The notes beneath the pieces were generated by a model. The model was not told the origin of the DNA. It did not search any database and saw only the letters and a list, made by a program, of their open reading frames with translations. The translations under genes and the position numbers were made by a program. A stretch of 64,000 nt of DNA from Alphaproteobacteria bacterium (GTDB lineage Bacteria > Pseudomonadota > Alphaproteobacteria > Micropepsales > Micropepsaceae): NCBI GenBank assembly GCA_017983635.1, contig JAGOBA010000012.1:1-64000 (forward strand), written 5' to 3'. Shown one piece after another: positions 9,336-17,736 of this stretch; within the stretch, counting starts at the first letter, position 1, and each line of letters opens with the position of its first letter.

Positions 9336-9394
9336 GGAAGTTAAACGACTCTCGGCCTTGAAGAAGGTCCGGGGTCGACGTATCGTCTCAAGCT

Positions 9395-9470
9395 CGGGAT
9401 AGCGGCAGGCTCCCGTTCCCTCTTAGATGGTCACCCATCCAAGCTCTGCCTCGTTTCGAACGAGCAGCTT
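9395..9470 (+). promoter_or_regulatory. Candidate structured leader RNA, copy 1 (upstream of LysE-type exporter)
   Basis: Stem P1 pairs 9395-9399 with 9411-9415 (CGGGA/UCCCG). Its loop holds GGCAG (9404-9408), complementary to CUGCC at 9446-9450, giving an H-type pseudoknot. Stem P2 pairs 9426-9430 with 9435-9439 (GAUGG/CCAUC). P2 is followed by CAAGCUCUGC, identical in the second copy at 10.2 kb, where both stems have different but still paired bases. A competing hairpin pairs AAGCU (9441-9445) with AGCUU (9466-9470) over an inner stem 9450-9455/9459-9464, burying the sequence just before the GTG start. This looks like a translational on/off switch. I cannot assign it to a named riboswitch class. 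Confidence 0.6.
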
Positions 9471-9473
9471 GTT

Positions 9474-10121
9474 GTGCCGATCGATCCAAACCTACTTCTC
9501 GCCTACCTCGCTGCCGCGACGGCGCTGACGCTGTCGCCCGGCCCCGACACAATGTTCGTGCTCGCTTCCAGCGCATCGGGTGGCGCCCGCGCGGGCTTGG
9601 CGGCGACGCTCGGCGTCGCCGCGGGCTGCCTCGCTCACGCGACGATGGCGGCCCTCGGTATCTCCGCCTTGATCGCCGCCTCGCCACCAGCGTTCGAGGC
9701 GCTGCGCATCGCCGGCGCGCTCTATCTACTCTGGATCGGCGTCGGCGCACTCCGCACCGCTTTCGGGGACCTTCGCGACAATCGCACGCCGCCTGCAGGC
9801 GAAACTGCGTCGTTGAATGCCTTCCGCCGCGGCGCTCTCACGAACGTGCTCAATCCCAAGGTCGGCATCTTCTACGTCGCGTTCCTGCCGCAATTCACGA
9901 ACCCGCTACTCGGCAGCGTGCCGTTGCAGATCGTTATCCTCGCGGCGATCCACATTCTGATCGGTATCCTCTGGCTCGGCGCACTGTCGATCGCCTCCGG
10001 CCGTGCCGCTGAGACTCTGGGGCGAAACCGTCGCGTCCGCGCCTGGCTCGACGGCACCGCGGGCTTTGTTTACATCGCCCTTGCCTTGCGCATGCTGGTC
10101 CTCGAACGGCGCCCGGGATAA
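9474..10121 (+). CDS. LysE/RhtB family amino-acid exporter
   Basis: Inner-membrane protein of 215 aa with about six hydrophobic segments. The N-terminal signature LTLSPGPDTMFVLASSASGG is that of the LysE/RhtB superfamily, which exports amino acids or derivatives by proton exchange; the mid-protein block GALTNVLNPKVGIFYVAFLPQF is also characteristic. Start is the GTG at 9474, directly after the candidate leader RNA; the only purine-rich site (ACGAGCAG) lies within the leader's last hairpin. The next gene, an ornithine cyclodeaminase homologue, has the same leader, suggesting both respond to one metabolite. The substrate cannot be read from sequence. Confidence 0.92.
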   Translation: MPIDPNLLLAYLAAATALTLSPGPDTMFVLASSASGGARAGLAATLGVAAGCLAHATMAALGISALIAASPPAFEALRIAGALYLLWIGVGALRTAFGDLRDNRTPPAGETASLNAFRRGALTNVLNPKVGIFYVAFLPQFTNPLLGSVPLQIVILAAIHILIGILWLGALSIASGRAAETLGRNRRVRAWLDGTAGFVYIALALRMLVLERRPG

Positions 10122-10192
10122 TTAATCAGTGCACGGATTAATACCAAATGGACCTTGATTCCCGAACGAACGGCTGCTAAGAAAATTTCCGC

Positions 10193-10267
10193 GGGGATGC
10201 AGGCTCCCCTTCAGACGATAGTCGTCCAAGCTCTGCTTTTGCCGGCGCGTGCGCGCACGGGAGGAGC
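10193..10267 (+). promoter_or_regulatory. Candidate structured leader RNA, copy 2 (upstream of OCD-family gene)
   Basis: P1 pairs 10193-10197 with 10205-10209 (GGGGA/UCCCC). Its loop GCAG (10199-10202) can pair with CUGC at 10233-10236. P2 pairs 10214-10218 with 10222-10226 (GACGA/UCGUC). CAAGCUCUGC (10227-10236) is identical to copy 1. Relative to copy 1, one P1 pair and two P2 pairs change on both strands, so pairing is kept. GCUCU at 10230-10234 is also complementary to GGAGC (10263-10267), which overlaps the ribosome binding site. A GC-rich hairpin fills 10242-10260. Pseudoknot pairing and Shine-Dalgarno masking are therefore mutually exclusive. Confidence 0.6.
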
Positions 10268-10268
10268 A

Positions 10269-11291
10269 ATGGACGCAAGCAAACACAACACCGAGGCACC
10301 ACCGACGCTCGTTTTGACGCGCGCACAGGTCGGCGCCGTCATGACGACGAGAGACTATCTCGCCGCCGCCGAAGAGGCCTTCCGCGCCGTCGCGACCGGA
10401 CGCGCGACCGCACCACCGCCGATGCATATTCCCGCGGAGAACGGCGGCTTTCACGCCAAAGGCGCGCGACTGCAAACCGCCAGCGGTCGGGACTACGTCG
10501 CGGTCAAAGTGAACGGCAACTTCCCCGCGAACCCGAGAACGAACGGCCTGCCCACGATACAGGGCGCAATCGCCCTGTCGGACGCAACGAACGGCAGCCT
10601 GCTCGCACTGATGGACTCGATCGAGATCACCTTGCGCCGCACCGCGGCCGCGACTGCACTCGCCGCCACCTGCCTCGCCCGCCCGAGCGCGGACACCCTC
10701 GCGATCATCGGCTGCGGCGACCAAGCAGGTGCGCAACTCGCGGCGCTCGCGGCCGAATTCCGGCTGCGCCGTGTCGTCGCCTGGGACATCGACGCAAACG
10801 CCGCCAGCGCCTTCGCAACCGCGTCTTTAGCTCACATGGATTTCGAAGTGATGCGAGCAAACACCCTGCGCGAGGCGACGGCAACGGCCGACATCATCGT
10901 CACCTGCACGACGGCGCGAGAGCCAATCTTGCACAGCACAGACGTACGGACCGGCACCTTTATTGCCGCCGTCGGCGCCGACAGCCCGCACAAGAGCGAG
11001 ATCGCGCCCGGCCTCATGGCGCGATCAAAAGTCGTCGTTGATGTGCTTGAGCAATGCGCGGTGATGGGTGACCTGCATCACGCAATCGCGGCCGGCGCGA
11101 TGACAGCACACGACGTTCACGCCGCGCTTGGCGAGCTCGTCGTCGGCCAGCGGCCTGGCCGCGAAGACGACGAGGAAATCACCCTCTTCGATTCGACTGG
11201 CACGGCCGTCCAAGACGTTGCCGCGGCCGCCCGGGTCTACGAACGCGCCCTCGCGGAACGCGTCGGCGCGATCCAGAGCCTAAATCGTTAA
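10269..11291 (+). CDS. Ornithine cyclodeaminase / mu-crystallin family protein
   Basis: The 340-aa product belongs to the OCD/mu-crystallin family: ornithine cyclodeaminases, ketimine reductases, alanine dehydrogenases and tauropine-type enzymes. The substrate half has PPPMHIPAENGGFHAKGARL near residue 50 and a KVNGNFPANP block. The Rossmann part starts at LAIIGCGDQAGAQLAAL (about 138-155), and TADIIVTCTTA and FIAAVGADSPHKSEI follow. The start at 10269 is chosen for the strong GGGAGGAG site and length. It follows the exporter gene by 147 bases filled by its own copy of the leader RNA. The natural substrate is uncertain; cyclisation or reduction of an amino acid whose excess is exported by the neighbour is an inference. 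Confidence 0.88.
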   Translation: MDASKHNTEAPPTLVLTRAQVGAVMTTRDYLAAAEEAFRAVATGRATAPPPMHIPAENGGFHAKGARLQTASGRDYVAVKVNGNFPANPRTNGLPTIQGAIALSDATNGSLLALMDSIEITLRRTAAATALAATCLARPSADTLAIIGCGDQAGAQLAALAAEFRLRRVVAWDIDANAASAFATASLAHMDFEVMRANTLREATATADIIVTCTTAREPILHSTDVRTGTFIAAVGADSPHKSEIAPGLMARSKVVVDVLEQCAVMGDLHHAIAAGAMTAHDVHAALGELVVGQRPGREDDEEITLFDSTGTAVQDVAAAARVYERALAERVGAIQSLNR

Positions 11292-11433
11292 ACCGGGGCG
11301 CGCGGGTCGATCCCGTGGGCGCATCTCGACATCATGGCGGCGAACACGTAGGCCAAGCCCGCCCGGCCCGAAGGCGGCAAAGCGACGGTCCGCCGCCGCT
11401 TCGCAAACCGAACGAAGAGCGAGTACGCAACCG

Positions 11434-12774
11434 ATGACCCTCCCAACGTTCGGCGAAGCGCTCCGCGTTTGGGCCTATATCGGTTGCGTCAACTTCGGCG
11501 GGCCGGCGGGGCAGATTGCGTTGATGCACAAACTGCTCGTGGAGGAGCGCAAGTGGATCAGCGACGCCCGCTACTTCCACGCGCTGAACTACTGCATGCT
11601 GCTCCCAGGTCCCGAAGCGCAGCAGCTCGCAACATACGTTGGCTGGCTGATGCACGGCGTGAAAGGCGGGCTCGCGGCGGGCCTGCTGTTCATCCTGCCC
11701 GGCGCACTCGTGATGCTCACCTTGAGCATTCTTTACGTCAACTTCGCCGACCTCGCGGTCGTGAACGCGATCTTCTACGGCGTAAAGGCCGCCGTCCTTG
11801 CCATCGTGGTCGAAGCGATCTTCCGCATCGCCAAGCGCGCCTTCACCGGCCCCGCGATGTTCTGGATCGCCGCCGCCGCCTTCGTCGCGCTTTTCTTCTT
11901 CGCGGTCCCCTTCCCGCTCGTCGTGCTCGCGGCCGCCGTCATCGGCCTCGTTGGTGCGAACTATGCCCCCGATCAGTTCCGCGCCAAGGGCCACGCCACC
12001 CACGCGGGCGAGGGCGGTACCTTCGCCGTCGACGCCGCCTTCGCGCGCGGCGAACTCGAACACACAAAGCCCAAGAGCAGCCGCACGGTCATGACCGTGC
12101 TCACCTGGCTCGCCGTCTGGCTTCTGCCGGTCGCACTGATCGCGACCACGATGGGCCCCGGCAGCGTCTTCACGAAACTGGCAACGTTCTTCTCAACGAT
12201 GTCGGTTGTAACGTTCGGAGGCGCCTACGCCGTGCTCGCCTACGTCGCGCAGGAAGCAGTCGCGACCTACAACTGGCTGACGGCGCCGGAGATGCTGGAA
12301 GGCTTGGCCCTTGCCGAAACGACACCGGGCCCGTTGATCTTGGTGCTGCAACACGTGGGCTTCCTCGCCGGCTTCCGCACGGGCGGCATGCTCCAAGGCA
12401 TCGCCGGCGCCGCGATCACGCTCTGGGTCACGTTCGCACCCTCGTTCCTGTGGATCTTCGCCGGCGCACCCTACGCCGAGCACCTCCGCGAAAACCGCCA
12501 CGCTTCGGCGGCCTTGGCCGCGATCACCGCCGCAGTCGTCGGCGTAATCCTGAACCTCGCCATCTGGTTCGCCCTGCACGTCATCTTCGCCAAAGTCGAA
12601 GCACACGACCTCGGCCCCTTTCACGTCCAAATCCCCGACGTCACGACATTGGACCCCATAGCCCTCGCGATCGCCGCTAGCGCCCTGATCGCACTCCTGC
12701 GCTTCAAAACGCCCGTCGTGGGGCTCCTCGCCGCATGTGCTGGTCTTGGATTGGTCGTGCGCGTGTTGATGTAA
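11434..12774 (+). CDS. chrA: Chromate transporter, CHR family
   Basis: Full-length (446 aa) two-domain CHR transporter. The N-terminal repeat has NFGGPAGQIALMHK and MLLPGPEAQQLATYVGW; the C-terminal repeat has the matching TFGGAYAVLAYVAQEAV and LAETTPGPLILVLQHVGF. About ten to twelve hydrophobic segments are visible, with a charged cytoplasmic stretch between halves (about residues 190-215). Known members extrude chromate; many chromosomal copies have other or unknown oxyanion roles. No chrB regulator is adjacent. The 142-base leader between the OCD gene and this start lacks the structured RNA seen upstream of the two preceding genes. Confidence 0.93.
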   Translation: MTLPTFGEALRVWAYIGCVNFGGPAGQIALMHKLLVEERKWISDARYFHALNYCMLLPGPEAQQLATYVGWLMHGVKGGLAAGLLFILPGALVMLTLSILYVNFADLAVVNAIFYGVKAAVLAIVVEAIFRIAKRAFTGPAMFWIAAAAFVALFFFAVPFPLVVLAAAVIGLVGANYAPDQFRAKGHATHAGEGGTFAVDAAFARGELEHTKPKSSRTVMTVLTWLAVWLLPVALIATTMGPGSVFTKLATFFSTMSVVTFGGAYAVLAYVAQEAVATYNWLTAPEMLEGLALAETTPGPLILVLQHVGFLAGFRTGGMLQGIAGAAITLWVTFAPSFLWIFAGAPYAEHLRENRHASAALAAITAAVVGVILNLAIWFALHVIFAKVEAHDLGPFHVQIPDVTTLDPIALAIAASALIALLRFKTPVVGLLAACAGLGLVVRVLM

Positions 12775-12780
12775 AAGAAT

Positions 12781-12986
12781 TTCACCACAAAGGCGCGACG
12801 GTGCACGAAGGTTCACCAAGAAGAAATCGCACACGATAACACGATGGCTCTTCCGCGCGCGTCAGCGCGCAATCAACGTTGGACAGGCGCTTCGCGCCAA
12901 AGGAACGAACCCATCGTTTCATCGTGTCATCGTGTGAAAGACTCTTCTTCGTGAACCTTCGTGCACCTTAGAGTCTTCGCGGTGAA
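12781..12986. repeat. Large nested hairpin repeat, family B, copy 1
   Basis: About 206 bases forming one long imperfect inverted repeat in three shells. The outer arms run TTCACC...GTGCACGAAGGTTCACC and back as GTGAACCTTCGTGCACC...GGTGAA. The middle arms are CACACGAT-AACACGATGG against CCATCGTTTCATCGTGTCATCGTGTG, the left arm being shorter. The innermost parts are two GC palindromes (GCGCGCGTCAGCGCGC and GGCGCTTCGCGCC). It lies between the convergent ends of chrA and the PQQ dehydrogenase gene and could terminate both. It shares layout and the GGCGCTTCGCGCC core with copies at 17.5 and 22.7 kb, but its middle arms carry CGATG where those carry CAATG. Confidence 0.85.
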
Positions 12987-12996
12987 GCTCTTCTCT

Positions 12997-15084
12997 TCAC
13001 TTCCTTCGCCAACGTTTGATCAGCCACCACAGGCCGCCGACCACGACCAGCGTTCCCGCGAAGATCAGCGCGAAGTTCATCCACATCCGCCCGCCCGGCC
13101 GATCGATCTTACGCGACCACCACGTCGGCTTCGGATCGTTCGGGCCCGCGACCGCGAACGCAACGAACGTGTCCCCGGGCGATGAGCCCAAGTCCCCGTG
13201 GCCGCCGGCGGCGATAACAACAAACTGCCGCCCCTTCCACTGATAGGTCATCGGCGTCGCGTTGCCGGTCGTTGGCAAACGCCCCTGCCACAGCTCCTCG
13301 CCCGTCTTCGCATCGAACGCGCGCAGATACTTGTCCATGGTGGAACCGATGAACACGAGCCCGCCCGCTGTCACCAGAGAACCGCCAAGCGTCGGTGTCC
13401 CCCATTTCATGGCAATGCCGAGCGGCACGAGGTCTTCCGTCGTTCCGATCGTCGATTCCCACTTCACCTTGCCGGTCTTCAAATCGATGGCAGCAAGTAC
13501 ACCCCACGGCGGCGGATTGCATGGAACGCCGAGCGGCGAGAGCACTGTCTCGCGGATCATCCCGTATGCGGCGCCCTTCTGTGGCGAGACTTCCTTGTCG
13601 GGATACTTCGCCTTCATCGCCTCATACTGTGCGGCGGGGAACATCGTGATCTTGTGTACCGCGCGAGACGTATTCGCGTAGAGCACCTGGCTCACCGGAT
13701 CGACTGAAACCCCGCCCCAGTTCATTCCGCCACCCGTAAACGGGAATAGCAGCGTCCCTTGCTCGGTCGGCGGCGTATAGAGCCCCTCGCTGCGCGCGCT
13801 CGCCAACTGCTCCCGGCAAGCATTGCGGTCCCACGGCGTGATCCCAAACGCCTCGTCCGCGGAAATCTTCTGCGGCACCAGCGCCGGAATGAGCGTCGGA
13901 TACGGCTGCGTCGGCGACAGCACCTCGCCCGCAACACCGCCTTGCGGAACGGCGCGCTCTTCCACCGGAAACACCGGCACGCCCGTGTCGCGATCGAGTA
14001 CAAAGACAAAACCCTGCTTCGTCGGCTGGATCACCACATCGCGTGGGCGCCCCTCGAACGTAATTGTGGCCAGCGTCGGCTGTGCCGGGTTGTCGTAGTC
14101 CCACACATCGTGATGCACGGTCTGAAACGCCCAGACGAGCTCTCCCGTCTCCGCCTTTAGCGCAACGACCGAATTCGAATGCTTGTTGTCCCCCGGCCGC
14201 AGACCACCGAAGAAGTCCGGACTGGCCGACGACGTCGGCATGAACACCAGCCCGCGCTTCTCATCGACCGACATCGGCGCCCAAACATTGGCGTGCCCGA
14301 CATCTTTGTAGCCATCACCCCACGTCTTCGCCGCCGGATCGTTCGCATCGCGCGGCACAGGATCCCACGACCACTTCGGCTTGCCAGTTTCGACGTCAAA
14401 CGCACGCACAGTGCCATGTGGCGCGGCGACCCGCGTGTTGTCGCCAATCGCGGAGCCAACAATGACGACATTGCCGATGATCACAGGCGCGGAGGTGATT
14501 TGGAACTCACCCGGCCAAACCAGGCCCATCCCCGGATCGACCTTCACGTTGCCATTCGCGCCGAAGTCGGAGCAGGGTTCGCCGGTTTCAAGCTTGAGCG
14601 CTAGAACGCGCCCGTCGCTCGTCGCGGCAAGAACACGATTCTGGCAAGGCGGTTGAACACCGATCTGCGCCTCGCGTTGATCCAAATGGACCGCCACCCC
14701 ACGGCAATTGAACTTGTTCGCCGGCCTCACGTTCTCGGTCACGATCTTCGGATCGAAGCGCCAGATCTCCTTCCCTGTCCCCGGATCAAGCGCGATCACC
14801 TCGTTGAACGACGAGCACGTGATCAGCTTGTCACCCACCAGAATCGGTGTCGCCTGGAACTTCGTGCGCCGCATCGTCTTCGCGTCGCGCTTCATCATGT
14901 CCCCGGTCGAGTACGTCCACACGGAAATCAGATCGTCGACATTCGCGCGAGTGATCTCCGCCGCGTCGCTGTAGCGCATGCCGCCCTGATCGCCGCCATA
15001 GGCGCCCCAGCCGGCATCCGCCGCCGCCGGAACTGCCATCCACAACAGGCTCAGCACGCCAAAGGCGAATGCGCGCGTCATCAC
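12997..15084 (-). CDS. PQQ-dependent dehydrogenase, membrane-anchored at its C-terminus
   Basis: The 695-aa quinoprotein begins with a cleavable signal (LLWMAVPAAADAGW) and continues with an eight-bladed propeller of the pyrroloquinoline-quinone glucose dehydrogenase type. Supporting blocks are WGAYGGDQGGMRYS at the mature N-terminus, HANVWAPMSVDEKRGLVFMP, FQTVHHDVWDYDNPAQP, GGGMNWGGVSVDP and GVPCNPPPWGVLAAIDL. It lacks the five-helix N-terminal membrane domain of classical membrane glucose dehydrogenase. Instead one hydrophobic helix near residues 668-690 ends in KRWRRK, so the catalytic domain faces the periplasm from a C-terminal anchor. There is no haem c motif. The alcohol or sugar substrate is unknown, and no pqq biosynthesis genes are in the window. 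Confidence 0.88.
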   Translation of the reverse strand: MMTRAFAFGVLSLLWMAVPAAADAGWGAYGGDQGGMRYSDAAEITRANVDDLISVWTYSTGDMMKRDAKTMRRTKFQATPILVGDKLITCSSFNEVIALDPGTGKEIWRFDPKIVTENVRPANKFNCRGVAVHLDQREAQIGVQPPCQNRVLAATSDGRVLALKLETGEPCSDFGANGNVKVDPGMGLVWPGEFQITSAPVIIGNVVIVGSAIGDNTRVAAPHGTVRAFDVETGKPKWSWDPVPRDANDPAAKTWGDGYKDVGHANVWAPMSVDEKRGLVFMPTSSASPDFFGGLRPGDNKHSNSVVALKAETGELVWAFQTVHHDVWDYDNPAQPTLATITFEGRPRDVVIQPTKQGFVFVLDRDTGVPVFPVEERAVPQGGVAGEVLSPTQPYPTLIPALVPQKISADEAFGITPWDRNACREQLASARSEGLYTPPTEQGTLLFPFTGGGMNWGGVSVDPVSQVLYANTSRAVHKITMFPAAQYEAMKAKYPDKEVSPQKGAAYGMIRETVLSPLGVPCNPPPWGVLAAIDLKTGKVKWESTIGTTEDLVPLGIAMKWGTPTLGGSLVTAGGLVFIGSTMDKYLRAFDAKTGEELWQGRLPTTGNATPMTYQWKGRQFVVIAAGGHGDLGSSPGDTFVAFAVAGPNDPKPTWWSRKIDRPGGRMWMNFALIFAGTLVVVGGLWWLIKRWRRK

Positions 15085-15178
15085 GTCCCCCGAAAGTTTC
15101 TGGGGAGAAGAGTAGCTGAGATTTCGCCTATCCGTCGCGGACCTTTTTGGCCCGGCCAGAGCAGCCGCTTCTGGGCTG

Positions 15179-15502
15179 CTATTTCGTCGACGTAATCTGC
15201 TCGACGGCGGTCGCCATCAGCTCTTCCATTTCACGCCGGATTTGGTGATCTGACACCGCCACCTTCTTGGCGTCGAAGTCCTTGCGAACCTTGCGGAAAA
15301 CATCTTCGTCGCCGGCCTCTTCGAAATCGGCCTTAACAACCTCCTTCGCGTAGGCGTCCGCCGCTTCGCCGGTCATGCCCATCTTCTCCGCGGCCCACAG
15401 GCCCAGAAGCTTGTTCCGGCGCGCGGTGGCCTTGAATTTTAGGTCCTGATCATGGGCGAATTTGCTCTCATAACCCTCGCGGCGCTTGTCGAAACCCGAC
15501 AT
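15179..15502 (-). CDS. DUF1476 protein, alphaproteobacterial F1-ATPase inhibitor (zeta) type
   Basis: Small charged helical protein (107 aa) starting MSGFDKRREGYESKFAHDQDLKFKATARRNKLLG, the hallmark of DUF1476. A Paracoccus member of the family is the zeta subunit, which blocks ATP hydrolysis by F1F0-ATP synthase; elsewhere its inhibitory strength varies. The start is set by AGGAGAA eight bases upstream; longer frames upstream are not credible. It is divergent from purC, a common alphaproteobacterial neighbourhood. Confidence 0.9.
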   Translation of the reverse strand: MSGFDKRREGYESKFAHDQDLKFKATARRNKLLGLWAAEKMGMTGEAADAYAKEVVKADFEEAGDEDVFRKVRKDFDAKKVAVSDHQIRREMEELMATAVEQITSTK

Positions 15503-15697
15503 TGTGTTCTCCTGGTAATTTGGCCGGACACTAGGCAAACACGGCATCCCGTGCAATGTCGGCGCATTGTGCGGCATGGCCCGGATGGGCTAGTCTCAAA
15601 TAGCGCTCGCCGAGGGTCATTCAACACCCTTATGCGGGCGCTTAGCCGTTAATGGCCAGGCCCCAAGGGAACCCCGAGAAGGCCCCACAACCCGGAT

Positions 15698-16468
15698 ATG
15701 CTCATGAAAAGCCGCAAGCTCGTTTATGAGGGCAAGGCGAAGATCCTTTACGAAGGACCGGAGCCCGACACCCTCATCCAGTACTTCAAGGACGACACCA
15801 CCGCCTTCGACGCGACCAAGAAGGCCGTGCTCGAAGGCAAAGGTGTCCTGAACAACCGCATCTCCGAGTACTTGATGACGCAACTCGCCCAGATCGGCGT
15901 GCCCAATCATTTCATCCGCCGCTTGAATATGCGCGAGCAGTTGATCCGCGCCGTTGAAATAATTCCACTTGAAGTTGTGGTTCGCAACGTGGCTGCCGGT
16001 TCTTTGGCGAAGCGTCTCGGCCTCGACGAAGGATCGATTCTCCCGCGATCAATCATCGAGTTCTTCTACAAGAACGACAAGTTGCATGACCCGTTGGTTA
16101 CTGAAGAGCATATCACTGCATTCGGCTGGGCGACGCCCCAAGAACTTGACGACATGACCGCGCTGGCGATTCGAATCAACGACTTCCTCTCAGGGTTGTT
16201 CCTCGGCGTGGGGATCAGACTTGTGGATTTCAAAATTGAATTCGGAAGGCTCTGGGAACAGGACATGATGCGTGTCATTCTCGCCGACGAAATCAGTCCG
16301 GACTCGATGCGGCTCTGGGATATCCGCACCAACGAAAAGTTGGACAAAGATCGGTTTCGGCGTGATCTTGGTGGCGTGACCGAAGCGTATAGTGAAGTCG
16401 CAAGACGTTTGGGAATTCTGACCGAAGTGCAAAATCCGGAACGAAAGGGGCCGGTTCTCGTCAAATGA
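15698..16468 (+). CDS. purC: Phosphoribosylaminoimidazole-succinocarboxamide synthase
   Basis: SAICAR synthetase (256 aa) joins CAIR and aspartate using ATP in purine synthesis. The N-terminal ATP lobe has [13 protein letters not shown]; the central signature [20 protein letters not shown] and the [34 protein letters not shown] block are complete. Start at 15698 or two codons later. From roughly 15950 onward the third codon positions become visibly richer in A and T than in neighbouring genes, a drift that continues through purS. Its ATGA stop overlaps purS. Confidence 0.95.
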   Translation: MLMKSRKLVYEGKAKILYEGPEPDTLIQYFKDDTTAFDATKKAVLEGKGVLNNRISEYLMTQLAQIGVPNHFIRRLNMREQLIRAVEIIPLEVVVRNVAAGSLAKRLGLDEGSILPRSIIEFFYKNDKLHDPLVTEEHITAFGWATPQELDDMTALAIRINDFLSGLFLGVGIRLVDFKIEFGRLWEQDMMRVILADEISPDSMRLWDIRTNEKLDKDRFRRDLGGVTEAYSEVARRLGILTEVQNPERKGPVLVK

Positions 16469-16704
16469 AAGCACGCGTTACAGTCATGCTGAAATCGGGC
16501 GTCCTCGATCCGCAGGGCAAACAGATCGGACAAGCGCTGGGACGCTTGGGCTTCGCCGGCGTGAACGACGTTCGTCAAGGGAAAGTGATCGAGATCGAAC
16601 TTGCCGAAACCGATCAAGCTCGGGCACGGTCGAAACTATCCGAAATGTGCGAACGGCTACTTGCCAACACCGTGATCGAAAACTACGCCATTGAATTGAA
16701 GTGA
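16465..16704 (+). CDS. purS: FGAM synthase small subunit
   Basis: 79-aa PurS, the dimeric structural subunit that holds PurQ and PurL together in three-part formylglycinamidine ribonucleotide synthase. The family pattern is plain: [24 protein letters not shown] at the start, a central [19 protein letters not shown] strand-turn-strand, and a C-terminal [11 protein letters not shown]. It overlaps purC by four bases. PurQ and PurL lie one kilobase downstream, separated by a DUF2059 gene, a terminator and a large repeat. Confidence 0.95.
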   Translation: MKARVTVMLKSGVLDPQGKQIGQALGRLGFAGVNDVRQGKVIEIELAETDQARARSKLSEMCERLLANTVIENYAIELK

Positions 16705-16785
16705 CAGAATGAACCGCCCGGACGCCTGGGAACGTCCGGACCGGCTGGAAGAATGGGTAACCTGAGTAAAGGGGTAGGCTTGGAA

Positions 16786-17310
16786 ATGAACTCCATCCGC
16801 GTTTTAGCCGTGACGTGCCTCGCATTCCTTCTCGTGCCGGTCGCAGCCTTGGCCGCGACGGCGCAAGCGGCCCCCTCCGCCGCTGAAATGGACGCCCGCA
16901 TGGCCGCCGCCGGCGAGCTTCTCGACGCGATGGGCGGCCGCAAGTCGGTCATGGATCAGATCGACCGCGTGATCCCGGCCCAAATGGCCGCGCTGCAGCA
17001 ACAGTTTCCGGGCCTGACCGCCGACACCCGCCGCGTGATCGAGAAGTCGATGCGCGACGAGATGACGGTGGGCGTGAACCGCCTGCTCTCGCAAATGGCG
17101 ATGGCCTGGGCCCGCCGCTTCACGGTCGCCGACATGCGCAACATTGCAGCCTTCCAACGCTCGCCCGCCGGCCAACGCCTGCGCGCGCAGCAAGAAGACC
17201 TGCAACGCGAAATCGCCGAGATCGGCCGCAACTGGGGCGCCGACATCGGCCGCCGCCTGCAAGACCGCCTGAAGGACTACATGTCCAAACCACAGGCCCT
17301 GACGAGCTAG
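16786..17310 (+). CDS. Exported DUF2059 family protein
   Basis: Predicted 174-aa secreted protein: positive N-terminus, hydrophobic run LAVTCLAFLLVPVAALAATAQA, likely cleavage after AQA. The mature part is helical and matches DUF2059 (ELLDAMGGRKSVMDQIDRVIPAQMAAL...FTVADMRNIAAFQRSPAGQRL), a periplasmic family of unknown function widespread in proteobacteria. The ATG at 16786 is preferred because it begins the signal peptide directly; an upstream in-frame ATG adds eleven unlikely residues. It interrupts the pur gene series and is followed by a strong terminator. Confidence 0.85.
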   Translation: MNSIRVLAVTCLAFLLVPVAALAATAQAAPSAAEMDARMAAAGELLDAMGGRKSVMDQIDRVIPAQMAALQQQFPGLTADTRRVIEKSMRDEMTVGVNRLLSQMAMAWARRFTVADMRNIAAFQRSPAGQRLRAQQEDLQREIAEIGRNWGADIGRRLQDRLKDYMSKPQALTS

Positions 17311-17336
17311 GTCTCAAGGCACAAGCAGAACATCCC

Positions 17337-17363
17337 AAGAGCCGGTGCAAACCGGCTCTTTTT
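17337..17363 (+). terminator. Rho-independent terminator after the DUF2059 gene
   Basis: A perfect 10-bp stem, AAGAGCCGGT and ACCGGCTCTT, with a GCAA tetraloop, running straight into a T-run (five consecutive T including the stem end). It probably ends the purC-purS-DUF2059 message, meaning purQ-purL needs its own promoter. Confidence 0.88.
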
Positions 17364-17473
17364 CGTTGCACGCGACGCGACGTAGCAGCAGCGACGCCCT
17401 CGCCTTTCCGCTGTCGAGTCGTTATGTAGGGCGCACAAATTCGAACGCGACGCGCGCGTTCGAGTCAGACAGG

Positions 17474-17689
17474 TTCACCACAAAGCCTCAAAGGTGCACG
17501 AAGCTTCACGAAGAGAGAAATTCTCACACAATGAAACAATGACACAATGTGCGGATACCCGCGCGCGCAGCGCGCATTCAATGTCGATCGGCGCTCCGCG
17601 CCAAGGAAATCGCACCTCATTGTGTCATTGTTTCATTGTGTGAATCATTCTTCGTGAACCTTCGAGTTGCTTCGAGCCTTTGTGGTGAA
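17474..17689. repeat. Large nested hairpin repeat, family B, copy 2
   Basis: Same three-shell layout as the copy at 12.8 kb. The outer arms read TTCACCACAAAG...TTCACGAAG and return as CTTCGTGAACCTTCGAG...CTTTGTGGTGAA. The middle arms are a perfect 25-bp inverted pair built of ATGAAACAATGACACAATG-type units. The inner palindromes include CGCGCGCAGCGCGC and GGCGCTCCGCGCC. It occupies the space between the DUF2059 terminator and purQ, ending about 48 bases before the purQ start, so any purQ promoter must lie within or beside it. Confidence 0.88.
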
Positions 17690-17736
17690 ATTCTTCTGAC
17701 CAACCCGCGCATCAACGCCAAAGGAGATTCACGCCC

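Noticed and set aside
11292..11433. A third copy of the leader RNA upstream of chrA
   Set aside because: No CAAGCUCUGC, no GCAGG loop and no matching stems; only unrelated GC-rich hairpins.
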